38,209 bases of DNA. Source: an uncultured Collinsella sp. (lineage in GTDB: Bacteria; Actinomycetota; Coriobacteriia; Coriobacteriales; Coriobacteriaceae). The stretch lies in the NCBI GenBank assembly GCA_900548815.1, contig URLR01000012.1, positions 1 to 38,209 of the forward strand, read 5' to 3'. Position numbers and translations under genes: made by a program. Below, piece after piece: positions 15,822 through 23,044 of this stretch. The notes under the pieces were generated by a model. It ran no database searches and had not been told where the DNA came from. It saw only the letters and a program-made list of their open reading frames with translations. How positions within the stretch are numbered: position 1 is the first letter of the stretch; the number at the start of each line of letters is the position of its first letter.

Positions 15822-15880
15822 ATGCACTCCTCGCTTCTAAAGCAGTTGACTGTGGTAATGCTTATACCCAGCTCACGTAA

Positions 15881-15920
15881 AACAAAAAGCGCCCGCCCGC
15901 CGTTATGAGCGGACGGGCGC
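15881..15920 (-). terminator. Terminator of agaS (minus strand)
   Basis: On the minus strand GCGCCCGTCCGC pairs with GGCGGGCGGGCGC around a short loop, followed by TTTTTGTTTT. It is 18 bp after the agaS stop and before nagA. Confidence 0.88.
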
Positions 15921-15938
15921 CCTTACAGGGGGACGCGA

Positions 15939-17105
15939 TTAAGCGGTGAAGGGGTGAATCGTCACGCCCTTAACCACGCGGTTGACCGTGCCGGTGGGGC
16001 TCGGCGTATCGGGCGTGTTGCCCACGCGGACGGAGTTGAGCAGGCTGATAGCCTGGGCAAACATCACGAACGGCAGAGCAAGGTAACCCTCGGGAAGTGC
16101 CTCGTAACCCTTAAAGGTGAAGGACTCACCCTCATAGACGGTGGCACCTTCCTGCTGAACGGCGATGGTGTGCTGAGCGATCTCGTCGCCACCGATCTCG
16201 TTGAGGATGTCGATGTCGTACTGACGGGTGTAGGCGTCGTTGTTGACGAACACGAAGACGAGCGTCTTATCGTCGACGAAGGACTTAGGTCCGTGACGAT
16301 AGCCCATGGAGGTGTCGTAGGAAGTAGCGACCAGACCGTGAGCGAGCTCGAGGATCTTGAGCTGGCTCTCCTGGGCAAGGCCACCGAAGGAGCCAGAACC
16401 CAAGTAGGTCACGCGGTTGAAGTCGCCAGCCAGATAATCGGCGATCTCGGGCTCACGGGAGATGACCTCCTCGCCCATCTTGGCGATGGTCTCGACCCAC
16501 TCGGCCTTCTGCTCGTCAGAGGCAGTGTCGAAAATAAGGGTAGAGAGCAGGGTCATGCAGGAATAAGAACCGGTCATGGCGAAGCCCTTGTCGTTGGCGC
16601 GCGGAATGAGCAGCGTCAGCGCGTTGGGATCATCAGCAGACTCGACGGCGAGCTTGCCCTCGGGAGCGCAGGTGATGTTGAGGAACTTGACGTTGTGGAC
16701 GAGCTCCTTGGCAACGGCAACGGCGGCAAGGCTCTCGGGGCTGTTGCCAGAGCGGGCAAAGGAAACCACGAGCGTGGGATCCTCAGCGCGCAGGAAGTCG
16801 CGCGGGGCGCTCACGATGTCGGTCGTGGCGATGGGCTTAAAGTCGTAGAGATCAGTGTTGCCAGCGTGACGCAGGTACGGGGCGCAGGTATCGCCAACGT
16901 AGTCGGACGTACCGGCACCGGTGAAGACAACGGACAGACGGCCCTCGCCCATAGCGCGAGCCTCGGCCAGGAAGGCCTCGATGGCCTCCTTGTTTTCGCG
17001 ATAGATGTTGAGCGTATCACGCCAAAGCTCGGGCTGCTGAGCAATCTCGGCCGTGGTGATCTGGGCGCCGAGCTCGGTGAGCTCCTCGACACTCTTCTCG
17101 AACAT
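15939..17105 (-). CDS. agaS: AgaS-type SIS-domain deaminase/isomerase
   Basis: It is predicted to convert galactosamine-6-phosphate to tagatose-6-phosphate plus ammonia. The 388-aa length is close to that of E. coli AgaS. Two SIS domains are visible: the first with VVFTGAGTSDYVGD (about 60-73) and VVSFARSGNSPESLAA (about 114-129), the second around TYLGSGSFGGLAQES (about 235-249), then GYRHGPKSFVDD carrying the conserved His. GAGAGG lies before the ATG. A -10 box (TATAAT at 17145-17150 on the minus strand) is followed upstream by the GntR-type operator at 17167-17180, so repression by the neighbouring GntR protein is likely. Its product feeds LacC. Confidence 0.93.
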   Translation of the reverse strand: MFEKSVEELTELGAQITTAEIAQQPELWRDTLNIYRENKEAIEAFLAEARAMGEGRLSVVFTGAGTSDYVGDTCAPYLRHAGNTDLYDFKPIATTDIVSAPRDFLRAEDPTLVVSFARSGNSPESLAAVAVAKELVHNVKFLNITCAPEGKLAVESADDPNALTLLIPRANDKGFAMTGSYSCMTLLSTLIFDTASDEQKAEWVETIAKMGEEVISREPEIADYLAGDFNRVTYLGSGSFGGLAQESQLKILELAHGLVATSYDTSMGYRHGPKSFVDDKTLVFVFVNNDAYTRQYDIDILNEIGGDEIAQHTIAVQQEGATVYEGESFTFKGYEALPEGYLALPFVMFAQAISLLNSVRVGNTPDTPSPTGTVNRVVKGVTIHPFTA

Positions 17106-17144
17106 TTCTAATACCTCTCTCTAGAAGTAATCCTCTGACGTGCA

Positions 17145-17180
17145 ATTATACACTTCAGTTGGTTATCTGGTAGTAACCAG
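17145..17180 (-). promoter_or_regulatory. agaS promoter with GntR operator
   Basis: The minus-strand -10 TATAAT is at 17145-17150. The palindrome CTGGTAGTAACCAG (17167-17180) covers the -35 position. The same sequence, CTGGTAGTAACCA, lies before the PTS operon (21458-21470). The core resembles the ACTGGT...ACCAGT type of site bound by NagR/YvoA GntR repressors. Confidence 0.75.
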
Positions 17181-17219
17181 TTAAATGCAAAGAATCATCA
17201 TATGGAAACGATGCGAACA

Positions 17220-17951
17220 CTAGTCGCTACGCTGGTGATAAACCTTGTATTTAAACTGATCGGCACGAGCAACCGAGAGTGTATACTCCACAACCTCGTT
17301 TGACTCGTTATACGTAGTCCTGACCAAATCGAGCACGGGCGAGCCCTCGACAATTCCCAAAAGGTGAGCATCAGTGGGACGGGCTATGCTCGCATAGAAC
17401 TCCTCTTCGGCCACGCGTATCTTTTGCTGAAAGTCCTGCTCAATCACATCGTAAAGCGGCTTACGCTCCAGCAGCGGTCGCTTTAGGGACAGAAATTGAC
17501 GAACCGGTAGATAGCTGCGTTCGACCATCATGGGCATGTTGTCGGCAGAACGAAGGCGCTTGAGCTTAAAAATGCGATCACCGATACGCAATCCCATATG
17601 CTCGGCCAGATTCTTATCGGCCTCCATCTCGCAAAACTCGAGAATCGTGGTCTCGGGGTCGCGACCCATCGCGCGCATCTGCTCGGTAAAGCTGTAGGAC
17701 TGCATAAGATTGGTTGCCTTTGCCGAACGGTCGGTCACAAAGGTACCGCGACCGTGCTGCCGAACCACCAATCCTAAACGCTCCAGTTCCTGCAGAGCCA
17801 GGCGTACCGTAGTGCGCGAGAGACCATAGCGCTCCGATAGTTCGCGCTCGGAAGGAATCATGTCACCGGCGCGATATTCATGGTCGATCTTTTCGGTCAG
17901 AATATCGACCAGCTGATCGTACAGCGGTTGCTTACGCGCTCCGATCGCCAT
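17220..17951 (-). CDS. GntR-family regulator with UTRA domain
   Basis: This 243-aa regulator has an N-terminal GntR winged HTH (residues about 8-73, PLYDQL, IPSERELSERYGLSRTTVR and RGTFV) and a C-terminal UTRA effector domain (about 95-235). It belongs to the HutC/NagR subgroup, which typically binds amino-sugar phosphates. The ATG at 17951 is preferred since GGGAGGAT lies just upstream; a TTG at 17972 is less likely. It sits between agaS and the PTS operon, both of which carry CTGGTAGTAACCA sites, so it is the likely local repressor. Confidence 0.92.
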   Translation of the reverse strand: MAIGARKQPLYDQLVDILTEKIDHEYRAGDMIPSERELSERYGLSRTTVRLALQELERLGLVVRQHGRGTFVTDRSAKATNLMQSYSFTEQMRAMGRDPETTILEFCEMEADKNLAEHMGLRIGDRIFKLKRLRSADNMPMMVERSYLPVRQFLSLKRPLLERKPLYDVIEQDFQQKIRVAEEEFYASIARPTDAHLLGIVEGSPVLDLVRTTYNESNEVVEYTLSVARADQFKYKVYHQRSD

Positions 17952-18036
17952 CCTATCCTCCCATTTTCTCAAACTCGGCTACTACCTAGGGTGTTTAGCA
18001 TTATCTGTCTGCCACACCCGAATCAACAAGAAAACA

Positions 18037-18070
18037 AAAGCCGCGCGCTCTTTCGAGCACGCGGCTTTTA
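18037..18070 (-). terminator. Terminator of the aga PTS operon
   Basis: On the minus strand AAAAGCCGCGTGCTC, loop GAAA, GAGCGCGCGGCTTTT, then GTTTTCTT. It lies 66 bp after the IID stop. A second perfect 8-bp hairpin (GGGGTGTG 18095-18102 with CACACCCC 18116-18123) lies in between. Confidence 0.9.
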
Positions 18071-18135
18071 ACATACACATGGCTTAAGGGGTCGGGGTGT
18101 GAGCCGCGTAGGGACACACCCCTCAAGCTAGATCC

Positions 18136-19218
18136 TTACCAGATGCTCGGCCAGAGACCAAGCGGGCCAGCGCCCAGGATGCCGAGGACGAAGAGCAGCA
18201 GAATGCCCTTGGTCGGGGTCCAGCTGTGCTTAGCGAACATGTAGTAAAGCAGCAGCGTAAGCATAAGCGGGACGAGCTTCGGGACGATGGTGTTGAGGGT
18301 GTCGGCAACAGAGAAGTTGACCGGATCCTCGGTGACGGTAGCGTAGGTCACGGACTCCATGCCGTTGCCCAGATCGGCGACGCCGCACTTGACCTCGTTG
18401 CCGTCGGCATCGACGGCGGTGAGGGCGTTGCCGTCCTCATCGGTCATGGCGATGGTACCGGCCTCAGCGGTCTCGGTATCGATGCCCTCCATACCGGTGA
18501 AGTTCTCGGCCTCCTTCTCGGAGACGATCACGGTAGTAGGGGCAAGACCACGGGTGGTGCCGTTGGGGATCTTGAGGTTGATCTGGGTGCCACCCATGGT
18601 GACGACCAGGCAACCGACGACGAAGACGCCCATGATGGAAGCGGCACGCGTGAAGGCCTGCATGTTGGCGGTCAGAGCGTCAATAGCGCTGGTGCCAAGC
18701 TTGTAGGACCAGTTCATGAGCCAGAAGCGCAGAGCGAACTGGACGGCGTTGAAGATCACCAGGAAGATGATCGGCGCAGCGGCGTTGCCGTTGATGGCCA
18801 TGTTGGAGGTAATGCCGGCCGTGATAGGCACGAGCGTCAGCCAGAACAGGGCGTCACCGATACCACCGAGCGGGCCCATTGCGGCGACGCGGACGGCGCG
18901 GATCGTGGGGATGTCAACCTTGTTCTGCTCGAGCGAAAGCACGATGCCCATAACAAAGGTGACGAGGAACGGGTGGGTGTTGAAGAACTCCAGGTTGTGG
19001 CTCATGGAAGCCGCGAGGTCGTTCTTGTTGGTGTGGATCTTCTCCAGACCGGGGATGATGGAGTAGAGCCAGCCAGCGGCCTGCATACGCTCGTAGTTGA
19101 ACGAGGCCTGCAGGAAGCAGGAGCGCCAAGCCATCTTGTTGAGGGTCTTCTGGTCGAGCTGCGGAGCAGGAGTGAGATCCTCGTAGTGCTCCGGGATCAC
19201 ATACTCATTAGATGCCAT
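18136..19218 (-). CDS. agaD: Mannose-family PTS EIID with long insertion
   Basis: This 360-aa membrane subunit works with EIIC to form the channel of the GalNAc/galactosamine-type transporter. The family signature is clear (WRSCFLQASFNYERMQ near 31, GLEKIH near 57, GPLGGIGDALFW near 115, C-terminal membrane segments). Typical IID proteins are about 260-300 aa. The excess is an acidic, Gly/Thr/Glu-rich stretch at about residues 213-305, between the last long hydrophobic pair, and it contains no obvious membrane segment. The ATG at 19218 has GGAGGTGA upstream and overlaps the IIC stop by 11 nt, indicating translational coupling. The symbol is by analogy. Confidence 0.9.
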   Translation of the reverse strand: MASNEYVIPEHYEDLTPAPQLDQKTLNKMAWRSCFLQASFNYERMQAAGWLYSIIPGLEKIHTNKNDLAASMSHNLEFFNTHPFLVTFVMGIVLSLEQNKVDIPTIRAVRVAAMGPLGGIGDALFWLTLVPITAGITSNMAINGNAAAPIIFLVIFNAVQFALRFWLMNWSYKLGTSAIDALTANMQAFTRAASIMGVFVVGCLVVTMGGTQINLKIPNGTTRGLAPTTVIVSEKEAENFTGMEGIDTETAEAGTIAMTDEDGNALTAVDADGNEVKCGVADLGNGMESVTYATVTEDPVNFSVADTLNTIVPKLVPLMLTLLLYYMFAKHSWTPTKGILLLFVLGILGAGPLGLWPSIW

Positions 19219-20008
19219 CTTCGAAGTCACCTCCGTCAGAAACAGCTGCACCCTTCAGCTCGGTCTGCTGCTGGAAGTCCCAGAAAGCGATACCGAAGCC
19301 GATGAGAGCGAGGATGAGCAGAGCAGGGGTTGCCAGAGAATCGTTGGCAACGGTGATGAGCGCGAGGCCAAAGCCCATGAGGAAGAAGCCCCACATATCG
19401 CGGTTCATCATAACCTTGAGCAGGACGGCGAAGCCGACGAAGCGCATCATGCCGCCTGCAGCGGACAGACCGGTCTGCAGCCAAGTCGGGATGGCGGAAG
19501 CGATGGTCTGACCAATGGTAGCGCCAGCGATGAAGAACAGGGTGACGACGACAGCGAAGATCAGGCCGAGCAGAGCCATGGCGAAGTAGTTCAGGCGCTC
19601 GATGCCCTTGGTGTCCGCGTTATGAGCCATGTTATCGGCCGTGGACATAAGCGGGGACATAAGCGTGAAGACCAGGGTAACGCCGAGCTGACCAAGCAGG
19701 GCGAACGGAATGGCAAGGCCGACTGCCGCGTTGGGCTCGAGACCCGTAGCGATAGCGAGAATGGCTGCCATGATGCCGCCGATGACGGCGTTAGGCGGCT
19801 GAGCGCCTCCGATCGGCATGTTGCCGATCGTCATGAGCTGATAAGTACCACCCACGAGAAGACCGGTGTTGAGGTCGCCAAGGATAAGACCGATGACGGC
19901 GCCGGTGACGATGGGCTGATAGAGAGACTCGAGGAAGTTGAACTGGTCGATTGCCGCGACGAACGTGACGACGAAGACCAGAGCGACCTGGATGATCGAG
20001 TATTCCAT
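19208..20008 (-). CDS. agaC: Mannose-family PTS EIIC
   Basis: This 266-aa polytopic membrane protein forms the sugar channel with EIID. Nearly the whole length is hydrophobic, with the family motifs IDQFNFLESLYQPIV near residue 21, GGTYQLMTIG near 53 and GGAQPPNAVIGG near 67, and an acidic C-terminal tail. AGGAGG precedes the ATG. It lies 90 bp after IIB and overlaps IID. The Aga/Sor-type subfamily and neighbouring AgaS and deacetylase suggest GalNAc or galactosamine; mannose or fructose substrates remain possible. Confidence 0.92.
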   Translation of the reverse strand: MEYSIIQVALVFVVTFVAAIDQFNFLESLYQPIVTGAVIGLILGDLNTGLLVGGTYQLMTIGNMPIGGAQPPNAVIGGIMAAILAIATGLEPNAAVGLAIPFALLGQLGVTLVFTLMSPLMSTADNMAHNADTKGIERLNYFAMALLGLIFAVVVTLFFIAGATIGQTIASAIPTWLQTGLSAAGGMMRFVGFAVLLKVMMNRDMWGFFLMGFGLALITVANDSLATPALLILALIGFGIAFWDFQQQTELKGAAVSDGGDFEDGI

Positions 20009-20098
20009 CTTGCTCCTCCTTTCAAAATGTATGTACGCACTTTGGATATCACGTACAGAACGTCAGGGTTTCAATCCTGACAACGTGGATCACGAGGA

Positions 20099-20581
20099 TT
20101 ACGAGAAGAGCTTGCTCGTGTCCTCAACAGGCGTGCTCGGAACGCGCCTGATCTCCAACTCCACCCCCAATTCCTGCAGCTCTTTAAACGCAGCGACATC
20201 CTCGTCGTTAACTGCCACGGAGGTGGCGACTTGCCGCTTTCCTTCCGACATGTGCATGTTGCCGATATTTACCTTCTTTATAGGCACACCGCCCTTGACG
20301 AGCGTAAGCACGTCTTCCGGTGTTTCGGCCACGATGAAGATCTTCTGGCGCGGGCTCGCCTTGCCGATGACGTCGATGGTCTTCTGCAGGGAGAAGAAAC
20401 GCGTAGCGACGCCGGTGGGAGCGGCCATCTTCATGAGGTTCTGGCGCATGGTGTTGGTCGACACGTCGTCGTTGGCGACGAGGATGAGGTTGGAGCCCAG
20501 AGTGGAGTTCCACTGGGTGGCAACCTGACCATGAACCAGTCGGTTATCGATGCGGGTAAGAAGAATGTTGGGTTCTGCCAT
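20099..20581 (-). CDS. agaB: Mannose-family PTS EIIB
   Basis: This 160-aa cytoplasmic phosphocarrier passes phosphate from EIIA to the incoming sugar. The phospho-accepting His17 is intact in RIDNRLVHGQV. Its closest relative in the window is the orphan EIIB at 10363, which has Tyr at this position. AAAGGAAG lies upstream of the ATG. It lies in the operon order IIA, YajC-like, IIB, IIC, IID, 36 bp after the YajC-like gene. The agaB/agaV naming is by context only. Confidence 0.93.
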   Translation of the reverse strand: MAEPNILLTRIDNRLVHGQVATQWNSTLGSNLILVANDDVSTNTMRQNLMKMAAPTGVATRFFSLQKTIDVIGKASPRQKIFIVAETPEDVLTLVKGGVPIKKVNIGNMHMSEGKRQVATSVAVNDEDVAAFKELQELGVELEIRRVPSTPVEDTSKLFS

Positions 20582-20617
20582 GTTGATCAGCTTCCTTTCG
20601 TTATTTGCTGACGACAG

Positions 20618-20899
20618 TTACTTGATCTCCTGAATCGCGTAACGCGAAACGTCTACGACGGCTCCGGATCGGACTTTGATCTGGACCTTTTCGCCTTCGA
20701 TGCCCTTAACGGTTCCGTAGATACCGCCGGCGAAAAGAACCTCCTGACCCGGCTTGAGCTCGGTGTGCAGCTCCTTGAAGTACTTCTGCTTCTTCTTCAT
20801 GTTGATTTGCGACCAGATGGTGTAAATCAAGCCCATGATGACAAGCAGGCCCAAAAGAGCGACCGAGGAGCTCAGGACGTTGGCTCCGAAATCGGCCAT
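20618..20899 (-). CDS. YajC-family small membrane protein in PTS operon
   Basis: This 93-aa protein has one N-terminal membrane segment (about residues 9-30), a basic stretch MKKKQKYFKEL, then the YajC-like beta region (LKPGQEVLFAGGIYGTVKGI, about 48-67). YajC is an accessory of the SecDF translocase, but here the gene is embedded in a PTS operon and its ATG overlaps the EIIA stop by one base. YajC-like genes are known in some streptococcal amino-sugar or glycosaminoglycan PTS operons, which suggests a dedicated paralogue for transporter assembly or function. That role is inference. Confidence 0.88.
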   Translation of the reverse strand: MADFGANVLSSSVALLGLLVIMGLIYTIWSQINMKKKQKYFKELHTELKPGQEVLFAGGIYGTVKGIEGEKVQIKVRSGAVVDVSRYAIQEIK

Positions 20900-21342
20900 T
20901 AGATGCCATCCTCTTCGCCGAAGATATCCTCTTCCTCGGCTCCAGCAACAGAAGCGACCGTCTGGGCGGTAATGCCCGTCTGGCCAACGGTCACTGCCTG
21001 CTCACCAAGCTCGGCGAGCGTGGCATTGCCGCGGAGGAACAGAAGCTCAATAACCATGGGAAGGTTGGTGCCAGTCAAAACCTCGACGTTGTCGACATCC
21101 TGGGCAATCATCATCGACTGGTTGAACGGGGTACCACCGAGCAGGTCGGTAAAGACGAGCACGCCATCGCACTCCTCGCGCATGGCGGTAATAGCGGCGC
21201 GGAGATCCTCACCGTAGGAAGCAGCCTGGTCGCCCTCAAAAGGAACGACGGTAAAAGCGGGCTGGTCGCCGGCAACCATAGCGATAGCGCTTGCGAGGCC
21301 GGGTGCGAACTGTCCATGACCGGTAAGAATAAAGCCAACCAT
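20899..21342 (-). CDS. agaF: Mannose-family PTS EIIA
   Basis: This 147-aa cytoplasmic subunit accepts phosphate from HPr. The phosphohistidine is His9 in LTGHGQFA. The Rossmann-like domain continues with VLVFTDLLGGTPFNQS (about 61-76) and the NLPM loop. The C-terminus is acidic. GAAGGG lies before the ATG. It is the first gene of the operon; the operator at 21457-21470 lies about 115 bp upstream. The stop codon overlaps the start of the YajC-like gene. Confidence 0.92.
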   Translation of the reverse strand: MVGFILTGHGQFAPGLASAIAMVAGDQPAFTVVPFEGDQAASYGEDLRAAITAMREECDGVLVFTDLLGGTPFNQSMMIAQDVDNVEVLTGTNLPMVIELLFLRGNATLAELGEQAVTVGQTGITAQTVASVAGAEEEDIFGEEDGI

Positions 21343-21441
21343 TCAAATTTCCCTTCCGAAGGTGTGTACGATCTGAGTCCGATGATTTTCGGAAGCCAGC
21401 GGGCAATCGCCCTTAAAGCTTCTTGGAAAGCGTTCTTTTAA

Positions 21442-21470
21442 GACCAGTGGTTCTCAACTGGTAGTAACCA
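21442..21470 (-). promoter_or_regulatory. GntR operator before aga PTS operon
   Basis: ACTGGTAGTAACCA (21457-21470) is identical over CTGGTAGTAACCA to the agaS operator. An additional ACCAGTGGTT (about 21443-21452) lies next to it, giving a likely composite site. It lies between the PTS EIIA gene and the rest of the upstream region. Confidence 0.7.
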
Positions 21471-21764
21471 CGTGATGTGTTGTTGCCACTATATCACCAC
21501 AGAAGAGATCGCTTTCGTTGATTCATACGGTAAAACGTTTTTGCACCGCTCACGGTGATAAATCGACCGTTTACCGCTCGTTAACACTTCTACCTGCGGT
21601 TTTGAAACCGTTTCGAAACGCTTTGGCAAAAAATCGGAACTCTTTTCGTGTCAATACAACGCAGGGCGGCTAAAAATAGCGTAAAGAAAAATTGCAGGTC
21701 ATTGTGAAGATTTGTGAATTGGTCTTTTTGGCTTAATACCAGTTAGAACCAGTTTTGAGATTAT

Positions 21765-21794
21765 CGGTGAACGGTAGTTTTCGACCGTTCACCG
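21765..21794. promoter_or_regulatory. Perfect 11-bp inverted repeat, unknown regulator
   Basis: CGGTGAACGGT (21765-21775) and ACCGTTCACCG (21784-21794) form an inverted repeat with an 8-bp spacer. One arm plus flank (CGACCGTTCACC) also occurs at 3983-3994, upstream of the LacI-family gene. Confidence 0.45.
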
Positions 21795-22002
21795 GTTACT
21801 TGCAATCGTTTGCAGTTGTTTTCCCAGATGAATTAGGGGAACCCGATGGAGCGCTTGCGCGATCACGGGAAGTTTTGGCATTTGTCCTCATCCCCCGCGC
21901 GCCAACTCCGGCACCCAAAATGGGCTAATAGCTCACGCTAATCGTTTTCAATCATTATTTACTCAGCATCCGTAATTATTTATCGTTTATCGTTAATTCT
22001 GA

Positions 22003-22019
22003 TATGATACAAGTATCAT
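22003..22019 (+). promoter_or_regulatory. Promoter and operator of DUF2975/XRE pair
   Basis: A candidate -10 TATGAT (22003-22008) with a -35 TTATCG 17 bp upstream (21980-21985) overlaps the perfect palindrome ATGATACAAGTATCAT (22004-22019). Placement over the -10 suggests autorepression, probably by the XRE protein encoded second in the pair. Confidence 0.55.
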
Positions 22020-22042
22020 CCAAAACGCCGATTGGAGGGGTT

Positions 22043-22681
22043 ATGGTCCATCGAAACGAATCTATATCGAATGAAACCATCAGCCGCGAACAGACGATAG
22101 CCAAACTGAGGAAGCTCGCTCGCATCTGCAAATGGGCCACGATCTGCATTACCACCGCGCTCGCACTGGGACTCCTCGCAGTCATTGCGATTGACCTTCT
22201 ACTCATATTTCCTGGCCTCTCCCAAGGGTCATGTCTCCAATCCGTAGAACTTCAAGCCGGCGAAGGGCCGTGCCTTGCTATCGTCGGTACCGATGCGCAG
22301 GCCCCGCTTATGCTCGTCGCACACGATGGTCACACTGCCATAGGGAGCCTCTTGATGACATGTCTCGCGCTTACCATCGCGCTAAGTGTGCGCAGGCTTT
22401 TCTTCAACATTGAAAAGGAAGGTAGGCCCTTTGACCTTGAATGTAACCAGACACTTCATCGAGTAGGACATTTATTCCTTATCGGCGGCGTTGCCGTGAG
22501 GCTTCTTGGTGCCGTTATCACGGGAATGATACTCTCAGGATTTGGCGGCAGCTTTACGGATGCGTTCGTCGGCCAGTTATTCGAGCCCTCCATGCTCTTT
22601 GCAGGCCTGATTATTTGCCTGATTGCCAGCGTCTTCCGCTACGGGTATATCCTGCAAAAACAAGATGACGAGTTGCTCTAG
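22043..22681 (+). CDS. DUF2975-like membrane protein
   Basis: This 212-aa protein has four predicted membrane segments (roughly residues 30-55, 95-117, 142-165 and 178-202) and a charged N-terminus. The pattern and the immediately downstream small XRE regulator fit DUF2975 membrane proteins. I chose the ATG at 22043 because GGAGGGG lies just upstream; an earlier ATG at 22004 lies within the operator palindrome. The function of the family is unknown; the pair may respond to membrane or envelope conditions, which is inference. Confidence 0.8.
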   Translation: MVHRNESISNETISREQTIAKLRKLARICKWATICITTALALGLLAVIAIDLLLIFPGLSQGSCLQSVELQAGEGPCLAIVGTDAQAPLMLVAHDGHTAIGSLLMTCLALTIALSVRRLFFNIEKEGRPFDLECNQTLHRVGHLFLIGGVAVRLLGAVITGMILSGFGGSFTDAFVGQLFEPSMLFAGLIICLIASVFRYGYILQKQDDELL

Positions 22682-22690
22682 GGGGAATCC

Positions 22691-22930
22691 ATGATTATTC
22701 TGCGGCTTGACCGCTTGCTCGCCGAACGCAAGATCTCATCCAAAGAGCTTGCGGAACGTGTGGGCATCTCCCAGGTCAATATGTCACGCATTAAGACGGG
22801 CAAGGTTTCTGCCATACGTTTTTCAACTCTTGACGCGATATGCCGGGCACTCGACTGCCAACCGGGCGATGTACTGGAATATATATCCGACGATGAAGCC
22901 GATAGCCATTTTGGACTTAAAGATGAATAG
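22691..22930 (+). CDS. Small XRE/Cro-type HTH regulator (YozG-like)
   Basis: This 79-aa protein is almost entirely one HTH_XRE/HTH_26 domain: LDRLLAERKISSKELAERVG, then ISQVNMSRIKTGKVSAIRF and ALDCQPGDVLEY. GGGGG precedes the ATG, 9 bp after the DUF2975 stop, so the two are cotranscribed. It probably binds the TGATACAAGTATCA palindrome at the promoter. The terminator at 22964 follows. Confidence 0.9.
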   Translation: MIILRLDRLLAERKISSKELAERVGISQVNMSRIKTGKVSAIRFSTLDAICRALDCQPGDVLEYISDDEADSHFGLKDE

Positions 22931-22963
22931 CCATAATTAAGCCGCCAATCACGCCCTCAACGC

Positions 22964-23010
22964 AAATTGCCCGCCAGAACGACTTCCGTACTGGCGGGCA
23001 ATTTGTTTTC
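22964..23010 (+). terminator. Terminator with perfect 14-bp stem
   Basis: AAATTGCCCGCCAG (22964-22977) pairs perfectly with CTGGCGGGCAATTT (22991-23004), followed by GTTTTC. The stem's A/T ends mean it may also act for the convergent minus-strand gene ending at 23045. Confidence 0.9.
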
Positions 23011-23044
23011 TATCAGCTAGATGCTCGATGAGCCGTGCGACTCT

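Larger units (their letters stand above)
21343..22003. other. 700-bp AT-richer gene-free regulatory region
   Basis: I see no supported gene. It contains the GntR-type operator (21442-21470), a palindrome CGGTGAACGGT/ACCGTTCACCG (21765-21794), two direct ACCAGTT repeats (21738-21755), and a 16-mer (21589-21604) shared with the element at 10142-10298. GC is visibly lower than in the flanking genes. Confidence 0.55.
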
